Shown one piece after another: positions 49,811-60,684 of a stretch of 64,000 nt of DNA. Position 1 is the first letter of the stretch, and each line of letters starts with the position of its first letter. Under the pieces are notes generated by a model. That model was not told where the DNA came from. It worked only from the letters and a program-made list of their open reading frames with translations, and did not search any database. Source of the stretch: Impatiens glandulifera (lineage: Eukaryota; Streptophyta; Magnoliopsida; Ericales; Balsaminaceae); assembly GCF_907164915.1 (NCBI RefSeq), contig NW_025919457.1, positions 273,126 through 337,125 on the forward strand, read 5' to 3'. The position numbers and the translations under genes were made by a program.

Positions 49811-50279
49811 ATCCGCCGCAACGAGGACATTTAACCAATCAATCTCTAAACTCTAAACCTTACAAACAATGCGTTCAAAGAAAGAAATAAACAACAAGTG
49901 GAGAAAAAAGGAAGCATACCAGTAGCAGTGGATATCATGGTTGCTTGCCTTCGCTGGGATTCCGACGTCCTTCGCTGTGATTCTGACGTCGTCGGGGGTC
50001 CGTCTTCTTTTTAGAGAGAAAGAGGAGAAGGGGACGAGAACAAGGAAGAAAGAAATGAAAAAAATTGGAAGAATTGGAATTTTTTTAATTATATAGTAAG
50101 GACATTGTGTACTTTTCACCATGCACCTAGTTGCATTACGCAACTGGAGGTTGCGTGACGCAATAGGGGCATTTTCGTCCAAAAAAAATAAGTGTCATCA
50201 GCGCATTAAATATTATGCACCAACACTTACAGAAAATAAGGCCCTTTTTAGGGTCATTTGATCAAATTTCCCCATTATC

Positions 50280-51171
50280 CGTCTCTCGCCCTACTACCAT
50301 ACCGGTTAGAATACCCCAACCCTAGACAGTTGTATAATTATACTCATTCTAAAATCGAACCTAATCCTACTCCACTTTTTTTTTTTTTTTATCAAATTTC
50401 AATTTATTAAAAATTAATTATGTTAACATGAAATAAGATTATATTTTATGATAGAGATGGAGTTGGGTCCCGTTAGTACAACCCTGCACATTAATAAATC
50501 AAATGCAAAGGCATTTAAATCAGTATTTGGATGTGACTTATATCCATAACCAAATTAGCATAATTAATATCAAGAGTATATTTAAGAATCATCACTTGTT
50601 AATGGTCCTTGTCTATTAAGCACCCACTCTTACCCTATCTTATTGATTTGATTCATTCTTTAATATTTGAAATAATAAAACAAAAATTATTCTATATATA
50701 ATTTTTTCTTTCTAGTTTTTTCTAAAAAAAATAACTTTATATCAAAGTGTTGTCAATTAATCATCAAAATTAATAAACTAAAATATAAAAATACTTTTAA
50801 TTTTAAAAAAATTAAAATATAAAATAACGTACATTTTAATCATTTATGTTAAACAAATATTAAATAACTCATATTAATTTACCAAAACTGTATTAATAAT
50901 GGAAAAATAAATAAAAATCATACAAGTTATTTCTTTTATTATAATGGTTATTCAAAATTTTAAATCAAGATCCTTAAATACTTGTATAATCTTGAAACTT
51001 ACATTTTTGGGTATGCATAACTATCAATAACGCACTTAATTCTTTCTCTTTCACCCTCTTTACAACTTTTTAAATTATTTTTATAAATTTTTATTATTAA
51101 TTATGAAAAGAGTCTGAAGTAATAATCTTACTTAATTAAGTTTTTATTTGTTGCCCATTAAAAAATTTTTT
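50280..51171. other. AT-rich repeat DNA, no gene
   Basis: About 50290-50590 is a further copy of the family at 24020-24480 and 35960-36375 (GGTTAGAATACCCCAACCCT, ATCAAATTTCAATTTATTA, GAGTTGGGTCCCGTTAGTAC). The rest, up to the LINE, is AT-rich with no recognised feature. Confidence 0.6.
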
Positions 51172-53566
51172 AGTTGAAAAAACGACTTTACGTCATTTCA
51201 TTAAAAATTTCTCATAAACAGAAAAAAAAACCCACAAGTTTTGCGGGATCATTATAAACAGCCTAAAACAGTTTTGAGTTTGTAACAATTTCTGAATAAA
51301 CTCTAAAAAGTTAAAATGTAAACATATTATTTCATTACAATGCATTCAATTCTAGTGATTTCTGTAAAAGGTAGATTCCAATTTCTGCATATATTCCAGT
51401 TCTGGTCCATGCTTGGAATTCTCCCCCATTTTCCCGCAAGGGTGCCACAATCCGAGACGATTTCTCTCCATAGCTCTTCAACGCTCCTGCGGGTTCTGCC
51501 ATAAGCTCTTGCATTTTGCTCCTGCCATATGTTGTAGACCACTGCTCCAAAGGCACATTTGAATATGTTTGATGCTAATATGTTTCCTTTGGATTTGAGT
51601 ACTGCTATCTCCTCGATTACTTTCCATTCTTTCGGGAAACTGAGTAGCTCCAAACTCTTTGCAAAACGATCTGAAAGATCCATAGCGATATTACAGCTTC
51701 CAAATAGGTGATTAGTGGTTTCCTCATTTCCATTGCATAGTAGACAGTGTACGTCCGGGATGCTCATATACTTACTAATGCGGTCTCGAGTGTTGAGTTT
51801 TCCCAGAAGGCGAACCATAGGATGAACCGGTGTTGTAGAATGATCTTGGTTGACCATACAAGATGAGCCCAATCTACTTTCTGTGTTTTTTCTCGGGTTA
51901 CCTCCCATATTCTCTTTGAAACCAGCTTCCCATTGTCTTCGGCTTTCCATTCATGAATGTTGGGTCTGTCATGAAATTGTATGTTGCTTATGTGATCAAG
52001 TATTCTCTGCCCTTCTGGAACTCTTTTCAAGAGCGAGTCACAATTCCCGTCTTTGATATCTCTAATTTTCGCCACTACACAGTCCCTTCTGATGCGAGTA
52101 TTATTGAACTTCTCCTTGTGAATGATAGGCTGATTTTTGAACTAGGGGTCGTGCCAGAATAGAGTGTCTTTCCCGTCCCCTAGCCGAATGTCGTAGAGAT
52201 ATGCTATATCGTTTCTCAGTTCAAGAATTTTTTCTTGACTGACCAACTCATACCTTTGTTGATTCTGCAAGTCTAGATACTAGTTTCCTTTTTCATAAAC
52301 CTCGTGTATACCTATTTGATCCATAATAATTTCTAGTTGCGTTCCAATGCCCACAAATACTTGAAGGTTAGAGCTTTGTTCCACTCGACATAGTTTTTGA
52401 GTCTGATGTCTCCCTCCTCCTTCGGTTTGCAGAGAGCGGTCCATTTGACTTTATTTCTTCCTCTTTCGTTACTTCCCCAAATGAAATTTTGCATCAACGT
52501 ATCGAGTTCTTTTATTATCTTCTTCGGAATGACCATATTCTGCTCCCAGTATCCAATTATGCCCATGACAACACTCTTGATAAGCTCAATCCTCCCTACA
52601 TAAGAAAATTTCTTCGCTCCACACCCAAAAATCGTGTTTTTTACCTTTTCAATCAACGACTTGCAGTGTGAGATCTTAATCTATTTTGCGGTTAATGGAA
52701 TCCCTAAGTACCTTACAGGAAAGCTACCTTCCGCAATGCCCATGTTGTTAAAGATGTTTTGCTTCGTTTCGTCGTTCACTCCTCCGTAAAATGCCACACT
52801 TTTTCTTTCATTAATAGTAAGACCTGTAACCTCAGAAAAAATGTTAGTGCAACCCTAATAGTTTTAATGGAATCAACATTAGTGTGCGCAAGAATGAAAA
52901 ATTGTCGGTTAAGCATAAATGAGTTACCTCATCTCTCTCAGAACGGGTGAAAGATGTATGGACGACTCTTTCGGAACATCCCAAAGATGCTCTCAATAAT
53001 TTCCATGATAGCTACAAAAATGTAAGAATAGAGGGGGTCCTCTTGCCTTACTCCGTTTTCACTCTTGAAGTAAACTCCGTGGACTCCATTGACGCTAACA
53101 ACAAAATAGGACGAAGAAACACATTGAATAATCCAATCAATAAAAATCATAGGAAAAACAGAAACAACCAGAAAGTTTCGAATGACTTCCCATCTAATAG
53201 AGTCGAAGACTTTCTTGATGTCTATTTTGAAAGCCACTCTCGGGGATATTTTGTTTTTCCCGTAGCCTTTGAGAAGGCTCTGCATGAGAAGAATATTATG
53301 GGAAATTGTTTACCGGAGATGAATGTAGACTCATTAAGATTTATAATTTTTCCTATAACTTTTTTAAAACGTTTAGAAATTATTTTTGAAATTATTTTAT
53401 AAACCACATTGCAACAAGAAATTGGTCTGAAATCTTGTACTTTTCGGGCACTGTAGTTTTGGGGATCAAGGTCAGGACAACCGTGTTCCATTGCTTCAGC
53501 ATCTTTCCGTTATTGAAAAACTTCAGAACCCCGTCTGTAACATCATTACCCATAACCGACCAATTA
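51172..53566 (-). mobile_element. L1-type LINE fragment, minus strand, with 3' end
   Basis: The 3' end is at about 51172-51200, where the reverse complement reads AATGAAATGACGTAAAGTCG before a T/A-rich tail. ORF2 pieces present are part of the reverse transcriptase (DFRPISCCNVVYKIISK, FKIDIKKVFDSIRWE, VSSSYFVVSVNGVHGVYF), the linker and a long open zf-RVT region (VHCLLCNGNEETTNHLFGSC, NIWQEQNARAYGRTRRS; 51950-51327). The catalytic FADD box is mutated beyond recognition near 52900. The element stops abruptly at 53566 in the NWSVMGNDV segment, next to the MULE. Confidence 0.88.
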
Positions 53567-53574
53567 TTACACCA

Positions 53575-53690
53575 GATGCATTTCCCGCCTGCGACAGATG
53601 CACCGTCGCCTGCGACAGATGCACCGTCGCATGCGACAAATGCATCCCTGCTACTTTTATTTGTCCTGCGACAGATGCATTCCTGCATTC
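53575..53690. repeat. 21-bp minisatellite, left side of the MULE
   Basis: Units of CCTGCGACAGATGCACCGTCG and degenerate forms, preceded by GCATTTCCCG. The same text in the same orientation occurs at 56715-56805. Confidence 0.88.
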
Positions 53691-53754
53691 CTGAAATCAA
53701 TCCTGCTATTTCTCTTTGACAACACAACAGATGACAACACTTAAACAGATGAAA

Positions 53755-53995
53755 TATGAAGATGATCAAAACCCTACCCAAAAAACAGTTTGATCAACAC
53801 CCTACCCCAAAAACAGATGATCAAAACCCTACCCAAAAAACAGTTTGATCAACACCCTACCCCAAAAACAGATGATCAAAACCCTACCCCAAAAACAGAT
53901 GTTCAAAACCCTACCCCAAAAACAGTTTGATTAAAACCCTAAAACAGTTTGATGTACATACAAAAACGGTTTGATCAAAACTCTAAAACAGTTTC
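53755..53995. repeat. Minisatellite with about 28-30-bp units
   Basis: Units built on GATCAAAACCCTACCCCAAA and AACAGTTTGATCAACACC, about eight in number, lie just downstream of the original stop of the MULE gene. Confidence 0.88.
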
Positions 53996-54202
53996 ATGCC
54001 AAAGATTGGGCACTTGATTGTGAAGGTTGTGTAGATTGGGCACTTGATTGTGAAGGTCTTGCAGTAGATGGTGCAGGCATCACTGCTGAGCATGTTGCTC
54101 TGTTATGACCTAGACCGCCACATGAGCCGCACCGTCTCCGTTCTTTACGAACCTCACCTTATGATGATCTACGTTTTGTTGTTGGTCGTCCTTTCTTAAT
54201 CT
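53995..54202 (-). pseudogene. Lost C-terminal segment of the MULE transposase
   Basis: In the frame offset by one base the sequence reads a basic stretch (KKGRPTTKRRSS), a TAA at 54161-54159, KERRRCGSCGGLGHNRATC with a CX2CX4HX4C knuckle, and a Ser/Gln-rich tail that ends in TGA at about 53997-53995. Such a knuckle is usual at the end of plant MuDR transposases. The single-base deletion and the nonsense change separate it from the main frame. Confidence 0.75.
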
Positions 54203-56633
54203 TCACGGGGGTTTTAGGCAGACTCGTTTCTTGATATGTTCGGGAATGTCCCAAGCTTCATTATGTTGAAAAACTGGATAACATGTCTCCGCATAAGCCA
54301 TGCACCACGATTCAGTTGAGTAAAACCTGCAAAATTATACAGTGATAACATAAATTCAACATAACATATATTCAACACAACATAAATTGAACATAACTTA
54401 TGGAACAAAAATTCTCTAACCTTGCGCACAACTCATATGGAACCGATTTCCGGAAACGGGCATCAGCTAGGGCATGCGTACAAGGAAGACCGGATACATC
54501 AAATACCCTACAAGTACATGTTCGACCCTTGACGTCAACTTGAAAATCAAATTCACCGTCATGCACATGGAACTGAAATCGATTAAGTGGATAAACACTG
54601 TAGAATCTAGCATTTTTACCTTCCTCACGTAATAACTTTTCATAATATGGAGATAAATGTTCGTTGTGGTTGGATGATTTTTCTCTTCTATGATAAAACC
54701 AATCTTGTATTGTGAATCTTAAATAGTCAGCTAATGTTGTTATGGGATATTTCCTAGCTTCTCTGCACTGACTATTAAAACTCTCAGCGTAATTACTTGT
54801 CATTTGATTGTATCGCGAACCGGGGAAAAAAGCACGACTCCATCTCTCCACTCCAATTTGTTCCAAATATTGAGCAATCCTAGGGTCTTTAGTTCTGATC
54901 TTGTCAAAATGCTTCTGAAACGTGGTCTCGGTGTATGCACGAGAAGCCAAATCAAACTCAACATGACAGTTATCAGTTTTAAATTTGGCCATTATATTCA
55001 TTTTGATGTGGTATGTGCATGCCCCGTGATGTGCTTCTGGAAAAACCGCGGACAAGGCGTTGGCAATACTTGGGTGTCTATCGGATATGAAGACGAGATC
55101 CGGGACTGATCCAATTGCCAACCTTAGTTGTTGCATGAAATATGTCCAAGAGTTATTATTCTCTGAATCAACGACACCAAAAGCAACGGGATATAGTTGC
55201 TCGTTCGCATCCAATGCTATCGCAACCAGTAGTTGACCTCCAACTTTATGCTTAAAGAAGCTGGCATCGATGCACAATACAGGACGACAACATCCTATGA
55301 AACCCCTAATTGAAACCCCTAAAGACATGAACATATACCTGAAGTGTCCTTCCTCATCCGTCTGGATGTCAGTTATGGTACCTGGGTTCTTCTTCTGCAA
55401 CATGAACAGGTAGGATGGCAATTCACCATAGGAATCCTCCACAGTTCCTCGCACCGCCATTAAGGCCTTTTCCCTTGACCTCCAAGCCTTATTATATGTC
55501 AAAGTTAACCCATAACTTGTATGCATGTCTTTCATTATTTTTTTAGGCATGTGGTCATGGTGATGGTCCATGTATTTACGTTTGATACACTCCGCAATTA
55601 CCCATGATGGTGCTTGCCTCACATTGTCTTGTCTCGTCAAAATTGAGCATGTGTGTTCTTTTACAAATTTTCTGATCTCAAACATCTCCGAGAATTTTCC
55701 TTTCATAGCACGCAATTTCCACTTGCAGTTCTCAGCCATGCATTTTACAAACCAAAGATTTTTTGTTGACTTCACCACTTTAAGGACAAAGTGATTAGAC
55801 ATCGCATGTCTATGCAACCTCAATTGTATTTCTTTTTTGTTATCAAAGAACGTACCCACTTCCAATGAATTTTCAATTAATGGAGCAGGAGTTTCGATCT
55901 CGAGTGGTTCATATGAGAAGTAGTGCTTGGTTCCCTCAGTATGGCTGAATGTATTCCTAACATGGGAAGTGCTTTGTTGACTTGGGAAGACATTTTCCGG
56001 CTCAAAAACATTTTGCTCCTCACATACATCTCTCTGCTCAAAAACATCTTGCTGCTCAAATATATCTCGCTGCTCAAACACATCCTGCTGCTCAAACACA
56101 TGCTCAGATACATCTTGTTGCCTTAGGAATACATCTTGCTGCTCAAACACATCCTGCTGCTCAGATACATCTTGTTGTCTTGGGAATACATCTTGTTGAC
56201 TTGGGAATACATCTTGCTGCTCAAACACATCTCGATGCCTTGGTAAGATATCTTGCTGCTCAAATATGTCATTTTCTGGTCTTTCACTTTGTTGAGTTGA
56301 AGGTATTGACTTCTCTACTAAGGAGACACATAGCGGGGCGCGATGATTGGGCAGTGAAGACGAGAGTTCTTGTAAATAGAACGCCACATCGCTATCTCCA
56401 ATGATTGTTGCAGGAGGAGAATTGATCATTAGCATATTATACTTTACCTTGAACACTAAGTCATATCTTAGTTTGTCCACACCAATATAATTATAGACAA
56501 TTGAAGCTAACTCTTCATATGTAGCATTTCGGGGTACATTCACACCACGACACGAACTTGAGACAAAAGAACTAACCCCACAATCATCAGTTTTCCAGTC
56601 TCTATCAAAGAGTAGAAAAACACCAACATTCAT
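54203..56633 (-). CDS. MuDR-type transposase (MULE DDE domain, SWIM finger), C-terminus frameshifted
   Basis: Start chosen at 56633 (MNVGVFLLFDRDWKTD), just after a likely acceptor (TTTTCAATTGCAG), because the longer upstream frame reads through a minisatellite. Exon 1 is 56633-54421 and exon 2 starts at 54326; donor AAG/GTTAGAG and acceptor TTTTGCAG keep the frame (CARFYSTESW). The spliced protein has 778 residues: an N-terminal PB1-like region (1-70), heptapeptide repeats (124-215), a MuDR N-terminal domain (about 255-325), a DDE domain with D456 (CIDASFF), D518 (ISDRHPS) and E617 (NYAESFN), and a SWIM finger (C706, C708, C718, H720). The enzyme would cut and insert MULE ends in the nucleus. 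A one-base deletion near 54206 causes a stop at 54203. Beyond it, in the shifted frame, lie KKGRPTTKRRSS, a further stop (54159), and a CCHC knuckle CGSCGGLGHNRATC (54131-54090). Whether the shortened protein is active is unknown. Confidence 0.85.
55990..56270 (-). repeat. 21-bp coding minisatellite in the transposase
   Basis: About 12 units encode heptapeptides such as EQQDVFE, SQQDVFP and RQQDVSE. Unit length keeps the frame. The array lies between the N-terminal domain and the MuDR domain and would form a Gln/Asp-rich flexible linker. Confidence 0.9.
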
Positions 56634-56714
56634 GTGATCTGCAATTGAAAAAAATTCAAAGAAGTCAGTGACAGTGACCAGGTAAAGGAGGAAAATGCAA
56701 GGAGGAAAATGCAA

Positions 56715-56805
56715 GGCGGGAAATGCATTTCCCGCCTGCGACAGATGCACTGTCGTCTGCGACAGATGCACTATCGTCTGCGACAGATGCACTGTCGCCT
56801 TCGTC
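56715..56805. repeat. Palindrome plus 21-bp minisatellite, right side of the MULE gene
   Basis: A perfect 22-bp palindrome (56715-56736, half-site GGCGGGAAATG) is followed by about four units of TGCGACAGATGCACTGTCGTC. The array lies upstream of the transposase start and, if the upstream exon is transcribed, would be in an intron or leader. Confidence 0.88.
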
Positions 56806-57290
56806 ACCTTCTTCGGATGTATATTTCACTGTAAAACATATCAGCCAAGCTCTAAAACCATTATTCCATGACCTAACCTACATCCTAGACTCTAAACAAC
56901 AAAACCCTAAAAGGACGAACGTCTAACCTGAATGTTGAAGACGATCGTCGATGATGAAGGAAGGATCCGTTGATGATGAAGGAAGCTTGATGATGAAGGA
57001 AGCTTGATGATGAAGAACCTTGATGAAGGAAGCTTGATGATGAAGAACCTTGATGAAGGAAGGACGGGGAAAGGACGGTTGGTGGAGAGGAGGGAAATGG
57101 AGAAGAAAGTGACATTTCATAACTGAAATGCGCACTCACTTACTGAATTTTTTTTTTTTTTTTTTTTTTTTTTTAGTAAAGGGTAAAACTGACCTTTTAC
57201 CTTGGCAAAAGGTCAAAAATGAAAAATTTATTAATCACATGTTAAAAGTGGAAATTCCCCTCTTATGAGGGTTATTCCATCAAATTTCCC

Positions 57291-58127
57291 AATATAATTG
57301 TAATATAGTTTGCAGTAATACACTATAATATAATTGCAGAACTAGTTGCGAATAGATTATGTATTAGTGTTAATGTAATATATATTACAAATTTCATTAT
57401 TAAAATTAGTTCAGTTACATTATAATTTATTTTGCAATAATCACAACCTTGTATAATATATATAAATATGTGTTATAATAGTTAATGTAAATATATTTTG
57501 TTGCAAAATATTTTAAAAATATTGACGTTCAATGATATTATCAGCATTATTCAATATTATCAACATTAATCTTGGACTTCTTTGTTACTATATTAGTTGC
57601 AATAATATATTTATAGAAATTTAAAAAAAATATTACATTTTTCTATTTTCAGTGAAATATTCTGCAATATATTTTTTTCAGATTTTATTTTACGTAAAAG
57701 TACGTTTTGCAATGTGAATTGCATTTCTTAAAAGTTTGCAGTCAAAATATTTTTATTTTTTCAATATGTTGCAATTTGATAAAAAAAAATTATTATTATT
57801 ATTATATATATATATATTTAAATCAGAGAAGACCTATGATAGTGGCTTTCGAAACAACAAATGAAATAAAGGAGATCTGATGGTTAAGGAGATTTTTAAT
57901 ATTTAATTATTTGGATTGCCTCTTAGTTTTATTTGAGGGTTTTATCAAAGAGATTTTTAATTTTTTTTTTTATTAAAGTGTGACTTTTTTTTTTAATGAG
58001 ATGATGTGCTATCAATTTCAGATATAACCATTAATCAAGAAGTTTAAATCATTATAAATTAAGTTTTTTATGATTTCAATTGGAGCCGAATTAAAATAAC
58101 CATTTTACCATTTTAAGAAATAATACT
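57291..58127. other. AT-rich intergenic DNA, nothing recognised
   Basis: Contains many TTGCAATAT- and TTGCAGTAAT-like words, as in 20200-21500, but no alignable long block. No gene is visible. Confidence 0.5.
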
Positions 58128-58135
58128 ACAATAAC

Positions 58136-59131
58136 TAGGGGTGTTTAACTGGCCGGTTAAACGGTTTCGGTTAAGACCGGTTTTACCTTTTATTTTATAA
58201 ACCGGTTAACTGGCCGTTAATGATATCGGTTTTATCGGTTCTGGTTCTACCGATTTTGGTCGGTTCCAGTCGGTTAATCGAGTTTAACTAGGAACCGATA
58301 ATTCAATTTTTTAAATTAAGTAATAAATTTATGAAATGATTTTTTTTAATTATTGTTTGCAATTTCCTATTATATTCTTCATTTTTTTTTGTCTCTATTA
58401 TATTATTTATAATATATTTTATTGATATATTTAAGAATATGTTATAATATATAATTTTATTATAATAATATAATATATTTTATAACTATTTTATTAGATT
58501 TTTATATGTTTCTTGAAAAAATTTAAATTCATTATGTCAATTAGTCTTTGACCAATCAAGTGTTTGATAGAAAGTTAAAACATGAAAGGAGTTTTTGACC
58601 AATCAAGTGTTTGATAGAAAGTTAAAACATGAAAGGAAGGTTGAAAACATCAAATTTTAATTTGTTTAACTATCTTAATTTTGTTAATTTATATTTCCAC
58701 GATAGTTATTGTATCGTTATAAAAACAATTTTACATATTTTAATGAAATTATTTCAGTTTCTTTTTAATTTATGTTTGTGAATTTTTATATAAATTAAAA
58801 TTATAATGTTTTTTAAAAATAATTCTATAAAAAATATAATTTAAAATTTAAAAATAAAAAATAATTAAATATTATTTATAATATATCTTTTATTTATGAC
58901 ATAACTAATTCAAATTATAAAATAAATAAATATATATATATATATATTATTACCGGTTTACCGGTTAAATCGTTAGAAAAATAGGTAAATCGAAAATTGA
59001 ACCATTTAACCGGTAACAAACTGGTTAACCAAAACCGCTAGAAACGGTTAACCAATAAACCGTTAAAATGAAACCGATTAATTGTCGGTTCGGTTGGGTT
59101 ACCGATTTTCCGGGTTTTTTGTACAACACTA
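58136..59131. mobile_element. Non-autonomous hAT-type element, 996 bp
   Basis: Flanked by a perfect 8-bp duplication ACAATAAC (58128-58135 and 59132-59139), the length made by hAT transposases. The left end reads TAGGGGTGTTTAACTGGCC and the reverse complement of the right end TAGTGTTGTACAAAAAACCC; the tips are short and imperfect. Both subterminal regions are packed with CGGTTAA and ACCGGTT motifs. The interior is AT-rich and non-coding, with a 46-bp tandem duplication (TTTGACCAATCAAGTGTTTG and on) at about 58547-58638. Confidence 0.8.
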
Positions 59132-59469
59132 ACAATAACTATTTTTCATCGTTTTTTTTACAAATATTAATGTTAAAAGAAAAAACATTAGTTTTAAAGC
59201 ATCAACTTATGAATTGTATTAACTTAAGAAAATGTATTTGAGAAATAAAGTTACATTCTCATTTTTTAATTATGTTATTTTGGAGTTTACAAGGCAAAAA
59301 TCCAATATAACCCCTTAAATATCAATAGTGAAAATATCACCCTCATAATCATAATTTTCATAAAAAAAAATGAATAAAGTATGTAATAATATTAAGCTAA
59401 CAAAAAAAGAATTAGAACCTATATGATAATAGAATACCAATAAGAACAATATTTAACAAGTTGTGTCAA

Positions 59470-60150
59470 TATTTTGGCTGACATTCAGAAAAAAAATTAA
59501 GGACAAAAGACAGAATTAAGAAGTATATGAATATTACAGACGTCAATTGTTCAATCTATGCAATAAAGAGGAAAGCATTGACCACATGTTTGGGAAGTGC
59601 GCGTTTGTATCAAAGTTGTGAATCAATTTTTCTCAGAACATAAATATCACTAACTTTCTAAGTACATGGAACGAAAGTATAGAGCTTATAAAGAAAAAAA
59701 GGCTAATGGCGATAAGTTTTACGCAAATTTTTTCAAATGCTTCTTTGGAGCCCTAGTCTATAGTACTTTAAGAAAAAGAAATACAAGAATTTATAGCACG
59801 AATAAAAGAACAAAAGAAAAAGTTTGGAATGATATTATTTTTGTATGACAACGCTCTCATACATATATAAAGGGGAATTTCAATTAATGAAGACAATTGA
59901 AAGCTCTCTCAAAAGTGAAATATCCCCAATAAAATCATTACAAAGAAATGAAGGTTCAAATAGTTTTTGTTGGATGATTTTTGTAATTTAATTGTTTCTT
60001 GTTATGTTTGTTCTATAATTCAGTTGTTTGAAACTCTATTAGTATTTTTAACAAAAGTAGAGTCTCTCTAAATTTGTTTCTTGAAATTCATTTCCCTTTT
60101 TTTGGAATTTCTTTTAATGAAATAGAATTAAATCGTTTTCCAAAAAACAA
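59470..60150 (+). mobile_element. Old 5'-truncated LINE fragment
   Basis: Encodes a diverged zf-RVT region: LCNKEESIDHMFGKC near 59560, then FFKCFFGALVYSTLRKRNTR and KRTKEKVWNDIIF (59725-59845). It ends with TTTAATGAAATAGAATTAAA and an A-rich tail near 60150, a diverged form of the 3' end in the other copies. It is from a different LINE subfamily or is much older. Confidence 0.75.
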
Positions 60151-60199
60151 CGTCGAGTAGTAAATTAAATATAAACACCTAAAAATATATTTTCAACAA

Positions 60200-60445
60200 A
60201 AATAATTAATTAGGATATGTTTGGATTAATTTTATTTAAGACTAACATTTTATTTCTATCTATATGTACATTTTGTGTGTTCCTTATCGCTTATAGGTAC
60301 CTACTCTTCCTTACTCTTAGTCTTAGGATCAATGACATAACTTAGATGTATGCCCTTTTTATATTTAAAATTGGATAAAACTTTAGACGCATGTCCTAGG
60401 ATCGGATAAGTGAATGAAACACAAAATTATATTTTCTAAATATTA
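60200..60445 (-). repeat. Dispersed repeat, inverted copy of 18222-18470
   Basis: See the partner copy. The match stops a few bases before the LTR that starts at 60450, so the LTR insertion or the repeat end may coincide. Confidence 0.85.
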
Positions 60446-60449
60446 CCAA

Positions 60450-60684
60450 TGTTGGGTGTGAATGTGATTGAAATTTGGCTCAAACCTTCTTGTTTATCGA
60501 TTTTGTTGCACTACAACTTAAACCCCAAAGAGACAACTCTTTCTCTCTAGTCTCCAAACACCACAAAGGAATTTGACCTCTACCTCTCACCAAGAGAGTA
60601 GTATTTATTTATATTATTAGGTCAAGTCCAATAAGTGGGTTACTATAGATTGTGCAACTATGTTGGGCCAACTAATACCCAACA
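60450..60684 (-). repeat. Copia-type LTR, 235 bp
   Basis: On the plus strand it starts TGTTGGGTGTGAATG and ends AATACCCAACA, so the ends are inverted repeats with TG...CA. On the minus strand GGTGGAGAT directly precedes the LTR (60693-60685), a typical Copia polypurine tract. No second LTR was found up to 64000, so the element is truncated or the partner lies outside. Confidence 0.75.

Larger units (their letters stand above)
46219..50273. mobile_element. Pack-MULE carrying fragments of two genes
   Basis: The ends form imperfect inverted repeats of about 110 bp. Left: AATTTGACTGAATGACCCTA, then CCTTATTT, AATTAAATGCGCTGGTGACG, CTTTTTTTTTGACGATTTTG. Reverse complement of the right: AATTTGATCAAATGACCCTA, then CCTTATTT, ATTTAATGCGCTGATGACAC, TTTTTTTTGGACGAAAATG. 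Inside are part of an LRR receptor kinase gene (plus strand) and part of AP-3 sigma (minus strand), each still with introns. There is no transposase. GC-rich minisatellites lie near both ends. A 9-bp target duplication could not be settled because the left tip is diverged. Confidence 0.85.
53567..57290 (-). mobile_element. MuDR-type MULE, left end missing
   Basis: Contains a transposase gene on the minus strand, minisatellites on both sides and, at the right, a terminus whose reverse complement reads GGGAAATTTGATGGAATAAC, close to the Pack-MULE end (GGGGAAATTTGATCAAATGA). No matching inverted end occurs on the left: sequence passes straight into the truncated LINE at 53566. The element therefore lost its left tip or the junction is a deletion. 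Without two ends it is probably immobile, although its protein could act on others if expressed. Confidence 0.8.

Noticed and set aside
55923..56404. Plus-strand frames rich in Ala, Gln and His
   Set aside because: They are the antisense reading of the heptapeptide repeat in the transposase.
56634..56807. Longer N-terminus for the MULE transposase
   Set aside because: The extra 58 codons read through the 21-bp minisatellite and across a likely 3' splice site just before the MNVGVF start.
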